A stretch of 64,000 bases of DNA from Escarpia spicata (taxonomy: Eukaryota; Annelida; Polychaeta; Sabellida; Siboglinidae): contig OZ023211.1 in assembly GCA_963995525.1 (NCBI GenBank), positions 57,858,420 through 57,922,419 on the forward strand, given 5' to 3'. How positions within the stretch are numbered: position 1 is the first letter of the stretch; each line of letters begins with the position of its first letter. Below are positions 33,826 to 57,269 of this stretch, in pieces. Position numbers and translations under genes: made by a program. The notes under the pieces are model-generated. The model was given only the letters and a program-made list of their open reading frames with translations. It was not told the origin of the DNA and made no database searches.

Positions 33826-35589
33826 GGGCAAGTATGAGAGTTGGAATCAGTTATATTTGACAACAAAATAACAGTTTAGTTCACAAGTGTATTTGAGACA
33901 AGGGAAAGTGCAATGAATGTTTTCAATATACAAACCACACACATGAATGCACACAAGCGCACATGCATGTGCACACACAAGAGTGTACCAAGTTACCTAC
34001 ATTCTGCTATGCATAATCATTCTCACTGCTATTTATTGTTACACTGAAAACGTTGTGTTCTGATCTAGTCTGTCTGCCCGGTGTGTTTGTCACTAGACAT
34101 GACTGTGGCTATGTATATCTCTTTACAGGCCCTGGTTTGCTTCCTACTGACATTTGTCTCCCAGGAGAGCTCTTCGTGTTCGATCAATAATTCATTAAAA
34201 TTTGCTTCATCTAAATTGGTGGACAGTTTTTATCATGTTGCAATTGGCATACGTGTTGTAACTTTAAGTGTGTCTAATCAACTAAAATGAACCAGTTAAC
34301 AAATGTTGACTACTCCTGAACTAAGTTGAATGAGTAAAATCCTGTTCTAATAGAAATGCTAAACATGTGCTATTTAGGGTAGCTTTTAATATACTTTTTC
34401 TTTTAAATTACAGCCACATGCATTTAGATTCTACATATATTGCTTTGTCATGCACGGAAACAATCTGTGAGAATAGCAGGCACCTCATATGGCTCTCTGT
34501 TGAACTGTAGTTCTTATTTCTATAATAGGTATGCTGTGTATAATCTTGATTGACATATGTATTGCTTTGTGAATTCAGCTGTAATTATTTAAGGGTGTTT
34601 GAAATATGTATTCACCGTATTGTTTGACAAGCTCAAGGTATGAGTGGTGTGCTTAGATGTGGGCAGATACACAATTGATTCAACGTTTTTCCACTTGTAT
34701 TTATACGGCCGTAGTGTGTGAGAATGACGTGTACATGGGTGTGTACAGGCGCCCCATCTCGTGTGTAATATATTCAGCCAGGATATGTCATTGTTGTCGT
34801 TTGTCCAGCTCATCATTGTCGCGTGCTGCACACCTGTTTACTACAATGACGTGTATAATTTGTACATAAACTTGTTTTGTATACACTTAAATCTCCATTC
34901 ACCAATAATTGCCTTGCGACTTTTGTTAATAATCTTACTCTGGCATTGAGCTAGTTCCGCGGTCGTGTACATTTTGAAGCAATGCATATATGTAATAATC
35001 ACTGGGGTTGTATCTAAATAATCTTGGTTTGGGTGAAGCACTTGTACGCTTGTTATCCCGATTAACGCAATATGAGGAATTCTCTTTGTGTACACTACAA
35101 ACGTTTAAATTAAAAGTTGTCTTTATAACCAAAATATGTCGTGATTAAATGACGTTTGACTGTCGTGCTGACTGTGTCGTGGGACTGGTATGCATGCACC
35201 CCTGGTTTGACTAAGCTTGCCCCTCCCCCTTCCATGATCCTAAATACACCACTGTCCCTGTTGTGTCCTAGACACAAGGTGTTCGTGCGCATGCCTTTGT
35301 CCGGTCCGTGACCGTGGCTAGATGTTCCTTGAAGCACGACTCGTTGTTCAATTGTCTTAATTTTATTGGTGAATTGAAGCAGATTGTGAGTGGCGCGTGT
35401 CTATCTCTGGTGCGACATCACTGCTGCACGTCGACGTAAGGGTCTTCGAGCTGAATCGGCGATGACGAGATCACGCGACGTTCGTGTTTTATGTTCAATG
35501 TCGGAGTGCGTAGACGTGCTCCTAAAGATCGGGATACACTGGCACTTTCTGCCTAACCAGACCAGACTCACACCGACAGAATGTCAAGA

Positions 35590-36025
35590 AGTACTTTTAC
35601 TTTGTTACTTTACTTAAGTAGAAAAGTTTACTTTTCTTGAGTAACAAAGTACATTTTTAAGAAGTACTTTTACTTGTAACGAAGTACAATTAAGGTGTAC
35701 TTTTCTTAATGTAATGAAGTATCCATGATTTGTGTTAACATTTTGGAACTTCTAACCTGTTTGCCCCCAGCACAGATCTATACATATGTATAATCGGAAA
35801 CTACAAGTGGTATTATTTTCTGATTTGCTGATGATTCGTTACCATTAGCCGACTTGATTACCAGGTGGTGTACAAGTTGCAAAACAAAATTACAAGCCAT
35901 TTACTTATAAAAGGTACTTTTGTGTTTACTTCAAGTACATTTAAAAAAAGTACTTTTATTTGAGTAGCTTTTTTCCTAGTTGTATTTTTACTCAAGTACA
36001 AAATAAATGTACATCTACCGGCTCT
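35590..36025. mobile_element. hAT-like non-autonomous element with GTACTTTTACT subterminal repeats
   Basis: AAGTACTTTTACTT-type words recur in direct orientation at 35590-35720 and 35920-36000, with opposite-oriented copies near 35640 and 35990. The right end, reversed, reads CAGAGCCGGTAGATGTAC, a plausible hAT terminus. The left terminus is not clear and no target duplication was found. Confidence 0.5.
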
Positions 36026-36844
36026 GTTTTCTATACTCGAAGCCGGCATGACGTCATAATCATGTAAACTTGAAAACTTTCGACTATGTCAGGGCTAATC
36101 GTGTCAGCCTGACGTATTCGAAAGTTCTAGTATAGCGTAGTCGGTGTAGCGTATACACTGTTTCTGTTTAAGAATCGGCAAATCCCAGCTGGGTATCCCA
36201 CCAATGATGTTGGTTGCTCTATGAGCATTGCGCACAGTCCAGCAGTTCCTTAAATTGTGGGGCGTCCTTTGCGTTAATTATATATAATGACGCTTCTAGG
36301 ATATTCCATACAGTTAAAGTGCGGGGAAAAAAGGAGTTTCTATATTCTGCAGTTGGGGTGAGTCTAGTCTGGTCGAACGAAAAGAGTTGGTGTTTCCCGG
36401 CCTTAACGTTCCGCTCAGCGGACGCGATGACTTCGATATGTTGACAACATTGCGACCAACAGGGAGGATTGTTCGCGAACGCCTTCGACGGAACGGAACG
36501 GTCCCTCCGATTCGTTCAAGTTTACGATTGGGATTCTGTGGCGTTAATTCTTATAAGTCGTTTAAAATCACGTGACTAAGAAGCCGAACAGTTTGTAAGT
36601 TATTTATCTTAGGTAACAATGGTTCGAAGGAGAGTACAATCACTTCGCATTTGGTAAATCACACCACCTCCTTATACTTAATGGTTGCGTGGCCGACATG
36701 CAAGTTCCTTGCGTGGTTTACCCACCATCTTCAACTGTCGGTCGTTTCCAAAGGTCGATTTTGGAGCAAAGAAACACAAATGTGTTTAAGCTGGTCTTAT
36801 TGGTTGTTTCACACATTTGCACCAGGGCACTTGTGCGTGAAGAA

Positions 36845-37170
36845 AAGGGTAAGTTCTGGCTATGCCTATAGCGCAGTATCCAGTCGCTAGGACTGCTCAA
36901 GGCGCTGCACACCCTGGCAGGTGTGTTCAATCGAACTTCATCTCGACGTCTCTGAGAAGCATTCAGCCACGCTGCAATTAATGCGCGAAGACTATTCGTA
37001 CACAATTATCTACAACTGTCTACAGCCAGGTACTCGTTCATACTGCTGAATGAACTGGAGCAACGTATAGTGAGCGAACTTGCCCAAGGTTCGACACCGC
37101 CGCAAAGGATTCGAAACCGGGTTCTCTCGGTTGAGAGTCCGCTGTTCTAGCCAATACACCACGTCGCTAC
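36845..37170 (-). mobile_element. SINE family A, near full length with tRNA-like head
   Basis: The reversed sequence starts at a tRNA-like head (GTGGTGTATTGGCTAGAAC as A box, GGTTTCGAATCC as B box), continues GGCAAGTTCGCTCACTATAC, then the CTGAATGCTTCTCAGAGACG and CTTGAGCAGTCCTAGCGACT blocks shared with other copies. Confidence 0.85.
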
Positions 37171-37264
37171 ACATTAATTAGTTGGTCAAATACTTTGGGG
37201 TGGTTTAAGAGAGGTGTGTGATAAAGACAACAAGAAAACCACCATATAATGTATTTAGGAATCA

Positions 37265-37880
37265 AAGTGCCGCGTCTATCAAGTGATGAACGCTGAAACG
37301 TCTCGGCATGTTAGGATTTGCACTCGGGTATCGTGATGCGGCTTCAAACACACAGGCCACAGCCAGCGAACCCGCAATTCCAGTGCTAGAAGGAAGTTTC
37401 ACAGTATAGTTCCTTAGCTGGAAATCAAGAGATCATGCAGGGGTCCGGTGGAGTGGTTCGAGTGTGTGGAATGTTTGGACCCCACTGGACCCCCTTGATT
37501 GTAACTGATGGGAACCACAATGTGCATGATACACCGACGAAATCTTCAGGTCTGATCTGATACCCTACCTTCAACTTCATTCCGACGTTGCGACATCACA
37601 GCAAGAGAACGCTGGTCTACATGCAGCCCGAACCTATACGGCTTTCCTGCAGGACGAGGCTGTCGCGGTCACACCTGATCTAAGCTCCGTCGAACATCTC
37701 TGGGACGAGCTTCATACGTGCTTTGGGCGAAGGGCTCGGAGACCAACCAACAGAGGAGAACTCATCCAAGCAGCTAAACGATCGAGTGGGGCGGAAACCC
37801 ATACGGCGGCTGGTGCAAAGCATGCGACAGAGATGCGATGCATTTATCACAGCCAACGGTGACAAAACGTGGTATAATTG
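37265..37880 (+). pseudogene. Tc1/mariner-type transposase relic
   Basis: Fragments in shifting frames on the plus strand: RLSSDER...LGMLGFALGYRDAA (N-terminal helix-turn-helix), then YTDEI and LIPYLQLH, AARTYTAFLQDEAV, and PDLSSVEHLWDELHTCFGRR with RLVQSMRQRCDAFITANGD. The last blocks are the PDLsPiEHLWDEL signature and C-terminus of Tc1-like transposases. In-frame stops, frameshifts and a large deletion between the N-terminus and the catalytic core make it inactive. Confidence 0.8.
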
Positions 37881-38747
37881 AAGTGTGAATTTACAAAAGC
37901 GACTTGCGGTAGTTGTGGCTGTCGTGTGCAATAGTCGCAGCTCTTACAACTGATTTAATGTCAGATTCCGGTCAATAATATGTCAGTCTTCCCTTATCAA
38001 TACAATTGTTTTATTATATTTGTTATACAACTTTGTATTTCAATGTTATAGTTGTGGTAAGTTTCTTTTTGCACTGAGTATAGGTTCCGCCGTTGAAGCA
38101 TCGTCGCTTTCGTCACACCCAACTTTAAACCATCTTTTTCGTTAACTTATTACATCTGATTGACGTTTGGTCTTGCACAACTTTCATGGTGTCCTCCTTC
38201 CCGAACAAACTCCCGATCGTTAAGAATAAGTTGCCGGCATTATGACAGAGCACATCACTCACTCATTATTATTGCATCATAACACAACGCTCTTCTGCAA
38301 AAGTGGTAGAAGGAATTTATATAAAACACGCTCACAAAAACGTTTTCGTTATAAGCATGCAACTAACTCTAAATTCATTAGATACGTTTTATCAACAATA
38401 TAAAATTGCAATGAGGAATGTGTTCCTGTGATATGCTGAAAATGAAAAACGAAGAGCACAAGAGGGAAAGATAGTGCGCATGCCGTTACAGAGTTACCAT
38501 GTCACGTACAAATAGGCACGGGTCGTTGTGCAAGTTCTTGTTTAAGTATGCATTTCATGCATCATCTTTGAACTCGATTCTTTGGAACATTCAGCATGTA
38601 TGCCGATGTTGGATGTGCTGAGCCTGATCCCGTCAGGCGCACAACGACAGCACAGTGAAACACGCTCATTGGGCGAACGCCGAAGAAGAAGAAGAACCTT
38701 TAGTCATTTATAGCACAGCAACAGTCTTAGGTAGGTGTCTCGTGTGT

Positions 38748-50803
<12,056 letters not shown>

Positions 50804-50869
50804 TCCCCTGTCTGTTATTGTCAGCCGTTCATACAAAACACATCCACTGACAACTAAATTAAAACGCGC

Positions 50870-51140
50870 GGTTAATATGTCCGCTTGGCACGAATGCTTT
50901 TCAATGAAGCATGCAGATGAGCCGCGCCCACGACTGTCATTGGGTGACAGCCAAATCGCTGATCTCCATTTATTAAAAGTCGACAAAACGTTCGTGGGGC
51001 GAGGGAGGGGGCGGGGCGCGGCGGTCTCGTGGCGCGAACCAACCAGTGAGTCTCGTCGTTCGTTTGCCGCACCTGCTTCGGTGGATTTTGTAGTGTGTCT
51101 TGCACAACGCGTCACCAACGTGTTGAATTCGCGCGGAAAT
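50870..51140 (-). promoter_or_regulatory. CpG- and GC-rich stretch, likely PRDM12 promoter region
   Basis: Directly upstream of the first coding exon base composition turns GC- and CpG-rich, with a GC-box-like GAGGGGGCGGGGCGCGG at about 51006. No TATA box is evident. Promoter role is inferred from position and composition. Confidence 0.4.
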
Positions 51141-51180
51141 GATGCTATGTTCGTATATATAATACTATGGTCTATCTACG

Positions 51181-51563
<383 letters not shown>

Positions 51564-51659
51564 ACTCTCTCCTATCTTCTATCTCCTATGTCCTCTCTCA
51601 TATCCCCCTATCTCCATTCTCCAATATCCAAAGAAGCAGACGACATGAAATAAAGTAAA

Positions 51660-51965
51660 GGTAGGTTCTTATATTGCGCAGTTTCCCGTCCTCAGGCCTG
51701 CTCAAAACGCTTTACACTTTACTCCCTGGCAGACCTGTTCAATCGAACACCATCTCGACTTCTCTGGGAAGCATTCAGCCACGCTGTAATTAATGGGCGA
51801 AAACTATTAGGTAAATATCTACCATTATATATATATATATATATATATAGCCAGGTATTCATACAACCGATTAGAGTGAACGAACTTACCCAAGGTTCGA
51901 CACTGCAGCACATGATTCGAATCTGGGTTCTCTCGGTCGAGAATCCGAAACTCTCGGATGCAGTA
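51660..51965 (-). mobile_element. SINE family A with tRNA-like head
   Basis: Carries GTAGGTTCTTATATTGCGCA, GGCAGACCTGTTCAATCGAA, GAAGCATTCAGCCACGCTG, a (TA)n insert at 51827-51848, CCAAGGTTCGACACTGCAGC and a B box (reverse of GATTCGAATCTGGGTTC). Best-preserved copy with that at 36845. Confidence 0.85.
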
Positions 51966-52708
51966 TCATTTCTGCGCAAAATGTCGTGATGCAACGGAGG
52001 GTAACAGCAGAACAAATTAATCATATTAAACGTCTGCTTGAATGCTTTGGTATCAATCATACGGGTATTTCTCTCCACACTCTTTTTCTCGTCACGCACC
52101 CGAGCGATAGTTAATTATGCGAGACTACCCAGCAAGCAGTAGTGACGTCACATTTAGAGAGTATGCCACTGGTCACTCGTTGTTCCTGCAGTTTCCTTCG
52201 CTTGTGTTCCTCGTGGAAACGGTATATTTTATGGTAATATCGTTGGTATTATCAACGGCGTTCAGCGCACCTGTTCGAGCTAGAGTGGCGTGCCCATTAG
52301 ACCTTTCGAATGTGCCCTCTAACTGAAGTTACGGCGGCGAAAATTTTTCAACAGCATCCAGTGAAATGATCCGACAGCGCGACAGTGATCCGCCAGCGCG
52401 CCAGCGCGACAGCGGAGTTGAGTCGTGCTGAAGCTCCGGCACCCAATGTGAATTTGCCCCCTCCCAGACTACCCTCTGGACCCGCCCCTACCTAGCGACT
52501 AGGCCTACGAGGCGAGATCCGTGGCCCCAAACCGCCACCTACCGCCCCCATGCCATGAACAGTGGTAGATCTGTTTTGATTATATATATTTTCTACAAAT
52601 AATCAAGATAATATATGCAATAAAAACTAAGCTAAATAAAAAAAATGCTGTATTGTGACGTCACAAACGCACACCAAACGCACACGCGCTCGCACGCACG
52701 TACGCACA

Positions 52709-52739
<31 letters not shown>

Positions 52740-53160
52740 GCGCATTAGTAATAATACTAAGAATAAGAAAATACGAATATTTCCATCGACCTATATTCTT
52801 CCATTAAGAACATGACAATTGGTCGCCAACAATGTCGTTGTTTTTGCAGTTCCACTCCGACCGATAACGACAACGACGTCGACAAACTGCCGTCGACCGG
52901 CGCTGATTCTCACTCGCATCAGTCTGCTCTGCTCGGGCGCAGATGGCAGGGTGTCGGTGGCAAAGCTGACTATTTTGTTGTCCCCGAGGGAGATAGAACC
53001 GGGCCCCCTACCACGCAGGTTCGGGCCTCGCTGTTGTCAGGTTTTCTAAGGCCTCAATGAACATCAGCCGGACAGGTCTGGGGTGAGGGGCCAGACGACG
53101 GCTGGCCACACGTGAGATGGTGGAAGTTTGTGTCGTATCTTGTTTGTTTCTAACGCTGGA
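51966..53160. other. Intergenic sequence without recognised gene
   Basis: Short open frames at 52812-53060 have no family resemblance I can name. The stretch includes a CA/CG repeat and a run of CGACAGCGCGAC-type short repeats at about 52370-52415. Confidence 0.5.
52671..52743. repeat. (CA)n(CG)n alternating repeat
   Basis: CA dinucleotides pass into an about 20-bp (CG)n run ending at 52742. Confidence 0.95.
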
Positions 53161-53204
53161 GCTGCTGCGGACAGTGGACAGGGACAGGAGCCCTTTGTGG
53201 GTAT

Positions 53205-53690
53205 TGGAAGTAGTTTGATATACATATACAAGCGGCACATAATACGCACGTTGTTGTGCCTGCCTGCGGAAGTGATCGTTGATGAAGACGAAGACACAAA
53301 ATGGACGCTTCTTCGGGAAAGTAGTTGTGAGCTACACTGTTATCGAAACTGTATTAATGTTGTAATGTAGATTCGGCGAGTCGTCTTACTATCTGGAATA
53401 TGTTGACTATTCAACTTAAAAGAAGTTGACATAGCGTTCCAGTTGCAAGGTGCAAAAGCAGAGAGTGGGACGGAACGAGCCGCCCCTTGTTCGTTCTCGT
53501 GTGTCTTCTGCGGCGAAACCTGGAACAGCGTGGCTACCAGAACTGATCTGCGATACAAACTGTGTCTGTCATGTCGGGTGTGTTCGTCGGGGACCTTGGG
53601 ACATCGTGACTACCGGAAGTAGTACGAGACTTTCGTTGTGCTTATTGTGAAAGTTGCACACAATATGGACGTTGCATGTTCATTCTGGCA
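53205..53690 (+). repeat. Dispersed ~565-bp repeat, copy 1 (rearranged)
   Basis: Shares ACAAAATGGACGCTTCTTC, GAAACTGTATTAATG, then further on GTGTTCGTCGGGGACCTTGG and ACTACCGGAAGTAGTACGAG with the copies at 56117 and 56681, but in a shifted order. Confidence 0.6.
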
Positions 53691-53849
53691 GAGGATTTTT
53701 ACGGAAATATACATAGCACTGTGGTGCGATGGGGGCGTGACACGGCGCTCACGTGCTGGTACCCTGGCCGACAAAGCTGTTAAGTTTCAAAGAAACAAGC
53801 CGCTGACGCCGCAAGGAGCCACGTGCAAATTCGTGGATAGGCGCTAGAA

Positions 53850-54450
53850 AATGTTTACTCGTCTGAGTACCTGGGCGGGAAACTACAATGCGACGGCGAC
53901 GACCAGGCTGACGTGCTATGCCGAATGGCCACAATCAACTTTTGGCTCACTATCGAATATATGGACTGATCGTCGCCTGTCTCGTTCCATTAAGCTGAAG
54001 ATCTGCCAGCTAGCCGTGTGCTCCACACTGACACATGGCCACACACCCATCCGAGGAATGGACCCCTCGCCGGGACGGTGATGCAAACGACAAATGGCTT
54101 TAACAGCCATTGCCTACACGTCATCACCAGTGCTATCAGACGACAGCCACGACGCTTGTGGTCGACCTGCTGCTAACACTGCGCAAGCGTCGCCTACGCT
54201 ACATTGGGCACGTGCTACGCATGCCCAAAAGCAGGGTGGTATGGGGATCACTGATGACCCTAGTAAAGGACAGTGCCTGCTACCCCAAAGACAGCCTATT
54301 TGCGGACTGCTGTAGCATACAGGCAAACATGGCTGACCCATGAAAGGACGGCGTGGACCGCCTACACCGACCTAGGCACTTCAATGACAATTCAAAGACC
54401 TTGTCTCTAAGAATGCACATACACATCTGATGGCTACTGGTAAATGCGTT
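53850..54450 (+). mobile_element. LINE polymerase C-terminal fragment
   Basis: Plus-strand pieces: WTDRRLSRSIKLKICQLAV, CSTLTHG and RKRRLRYIGHVLRMPKSRVV, i.e. the 'LS...TK...Y...V...LLYG' and 'RRLR(W/Y)-x-GHV-x-RM' blocks that follow the reverse transcriptase in many LINEs. Frames are broken. Confidence 0.7.
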
Positions 54451-54754
54451 CTTGCGTACAACGAATCTCTAAAGGAGTCGTTGGATAACGATCACTCATG
54501 CACGGGGGCTATTTGCGGAAAGGAAACTCCTGCCACAGAAACGACAAAATGAGTCCAGCAGCACAGCTTACTATCGGACCTATGGACGAAGGACAGGGAG
54601 ATGAAGCTCAACGCTCAACAAGGACATATGTGAATGGTTCGACTGACGGTCACAGGAGGCCGATGATGTAGCTGCCCGAAATGAAAAAAAAAAAGATCTA
54701 CCGCGTTGATTTGAAAATCACTGGCAGCACAGTGGCAAGATATGGCCAAAAATT

Positions 54755-55925
54755 AGGGAGGTGACGTGAGGAAGGCCATGGCGACACTTGAGACAAACAA
54801 TTCACCTAGCATGGACAGAATCACGTTAATATGATGAAAGCAGACAACAAATTTTACAGCGGACGTGCGGACTATGCAACCAGATACCTCTAACGTCGTT
54901 TTTGGGGACTGGAAAGACGATACCGTTGTCAATATCCCCAAGAAATGGAATATAACTGAATATGACAACGGGAGAGGCGTGACGTTACTGTGAATATCAG
55001 GAAAAGATCCTGAATGCGAGATATGGTAGATGGTGAACTGAGTGAGAAAAATACAGTCTTTAGACCTGAAACGCTTTTGTTCTGAGCAAATTATGTACAC
55101 TCCGACGCATCATAGAGAAATGTCAAGTGTACACCAGTTACCCCTCGCAATCAGTTTCATCAAAGCGTTCGACAGCATCCACAGACCGTACATGTGGAAT
55201 TTTTTTTATCACAAACGGAACACTATGACATGACGATTGGTTCTTTGTGATGACTGGTGTCAGACAAGGCTACATTCTTTCCCATTCTCGTCGCCGTAGC
55301 CATCGGCTGGACAATGAAGCGGACTGGCAACCAGAGGTTGCATGGGCTAAGGCGGAGGTTTTGACAGACCAGGACTTTGCTGACGACACAACCACTCTCT
55401 CTGAGGCCGACCATCCAGAGGCTGTATACAGCGTCTCGTGGAATCAGTCAGCAGATACGCTGATCGCTTGGGTCTTGTAATCAGGGAAAAGAAGACGTAA
55501 GGGAATCATGACAATGGAGCATTAACCACCCACAAATGTTTTGATCAGCCAGAACAAACAAGGTGGAAACAGTCGCAACATTCACCTACTCTGGCAATTA
55601 CATCACCAAGCAAAAAACATCGATCACGAACTAAACTGCAGAGTGGGGAAACCGTCAACAGCCTTCAACCAACTAAGGAAACTTTGGAACAACACGAATG
55701 TTACGCTGAGATCTAAACTCCGCGTCTGTACTAAAAATACGTTCTACCGATGTTACTATGATGAGAGTGATGGCAACTAAAAACAAGCCAAGAAAATAAA
55801 ATAGATGCCTTCGACGCTAGATGCCTGCGAAAGATCTTGGGCATTCACTGGAGCGACGATGTAACGAATAAAGAGATTCGGATACGATCAGAAGGCTCCT
55901 ACAACCTTCATCCATATGCCAGAAG
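54755..55925 (+). mobile_element. LINE reverse-transcriptase fragment (family X)
   Basis: In shifting frames on the plus strand: AMATLETNNSPSMDRI, NIPKKWN, TLRRIIEKCQ, PLAISFIKAFDSIHRP, MTGVRQGYILS, DQDFADDTTTLSE, TFTYSGNYITK, FNQLRKLWNNTNVTLRSKL and FDARCLRKILGIHWSDDVTN. The block order RT1-RT7 plus the post-RT region is clear. Many stops and frameshifts; inactive. Confidence 0.8.
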
Positions 55926-55929
55926 TTTA

Positions 55930-56100
55930 TCTGCAACCAGGTTTTGGACTGGAAAGACAATGCTATCTTCTAAATCCCCAAGAAAAGAGATCTAACTGAA
56001 TATAACAACTGGAGAGGCGTGACACTGCTGTGAATACCAGGTAAAGATCCTGAATGCGAGATATCGGTAGATTGTGAACTGCGTGTGGAACATGCAGTCT
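55930..56100 (+). mobile_element. LINE family X, second partial copy
   Basis: TTTTGGACTGGAAAGACAAT and CTGGAGAGGCGTGACACTGC repeat sequence already seen at 54900-55050, so a further fragment of the same family starts here. Confidence 0.65.
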
Positions 56101-56116
56101 TTGTTTCTAAATTTGG

Positions 56117-56600
56117 TGTGTTCGTCGGGTGAACCTGGAACCCCGTATCGACCGAAAGTACAAAAAAAATCGTTGTGCTTTCTGTGAAGGTTGCGCAATC
56201 TGAACTGTCCGTTGAGGAAACAAGAAAACATGGCTACAAGAAGTAACCTAAAGTGTCCGATGTTATCGCCGTGCGAGTGTATGTTGTCTTTTTTCAACTG
56301 AAGTTATACTTGGTGAAACTGAGAACAAACAAAATGGACGTTTCTTCCTGAAAGTAGCTGTGATCTACAGTGCTACCGGACCTGTATTAATGTGTCAAGG
56401 TAAATAGTCTTGGTATCGGACAAATGTCGACTGCTCAACATGAAAGAAGTTAATGTGTTGAAAGGACGCTGCCCGCCGGAATATTGTGATGTATAATGCG
56501 CTTTGAAAAGGTAAAAAATAACCGAATATTGTGCTATTTTAGATAACCATTTACCTTTGTACTTGCTGATAATAGTGATACTGTTGAACTGGACATCGAG
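56117..56600 (+). repeat. ~565-bp repeat, copy 2
   Basis: Starts GTGTTCGTCGGGTGAACCTG and contains AAATGGACGTTTCTTCCTGA, ACCTGTATTAATGTG, AATGCGCTTTGAAAAGG and AACCGAATATTGTGCTATTT, all repeated in order about 565 bp later. Confidence 0.75.
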
Positions 56601-56680
56601 GTGGAATCTGTGTGGAATGCTTTAACTTCCTCTTGCGTCTATAAACGTGAAATCCGCTTGGTCAAATGTGTTTATTTGAT

Positions 56681-57175
56681 GTGTTCGTCGGGTGAACCTG
56701 GAACCCCGTACCGACCGGAAATGCAAAAATTATGTGCTTTCTGTGAAGGTTGCTCAATATGTTCGTTGTCAGTCCAACCGGAAGTGTTCGTTGGGAAAAC
56801 AAGAAAAATATGGCTACCGGAAGTAATCCAAACGGCTGATGTTCGCACTACACAAGTGGTACGCACACGGACGTTGTCTGGTCCGCCGGAAGTGATAGTT
56901 GGTGAAATAACAAACTAAATGGACGTTTCTTATGAAAATTGGTCAAGAACTACATTGTTACAGGATCTGTATTAAGGCGAAAAGTCATGCTATAGGAAGC
57001 ATGTTGATTTATAAACTTAAAAGAGTTGAAGAGGTGTTGGAAGGAGCATTTGTTATGCATAATGCGCTTTGAATGGGTCATCATAACCGAATATTGCGCT
57101 ATTTTAGAGAACATTTTACCTTTGAATTTGTTGGTAATAGTGCGACTGCTTCAATACAGAACTAGACATCTAGGA
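56681..57175 (+). repeat. ~565-bp repeat, copy 3
   Basis: Same block order as copy 2 (GTGTTCGTCGGGTGAACCTG, GGACGTTTCTTATG, AATGCGCTTTGAATGGG, AACCGAATATTGCGCTATTT). Short CCGGAAGT/CCGGAAAT words recur inside each copy. Confidence 0.75.
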
Positions 57176-57269
57176 CATCGCAGCTGTAAAAACATTGACG
57201 ACCAGAATGTATATATGCCCCTGTCTACGCATTTACTAATATACATTATCAACACTTATTTCAATACAC

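Larger units (their letters stand above)
30898..38747. other. Intergenic region between myosin and PRDM12 3' ends
   Basis: The two genes converge here. The first ~2.5 kb may include the myosin 3' UTR. Recognised contents are an interstitial telomere-like motif (33800), a hAT-like repeat (35590-36025), a SINE (36845-37170) and a Tc1-type relic (37265-37880). I recognise nothing else. Confidence 0.6.

Noticed and set aside
36214..36575. Adjacent plus-strand frames of 62-76 codons
   Set aside because: Composition looks transposon-like, but no motif could be named, so no element is claimed.
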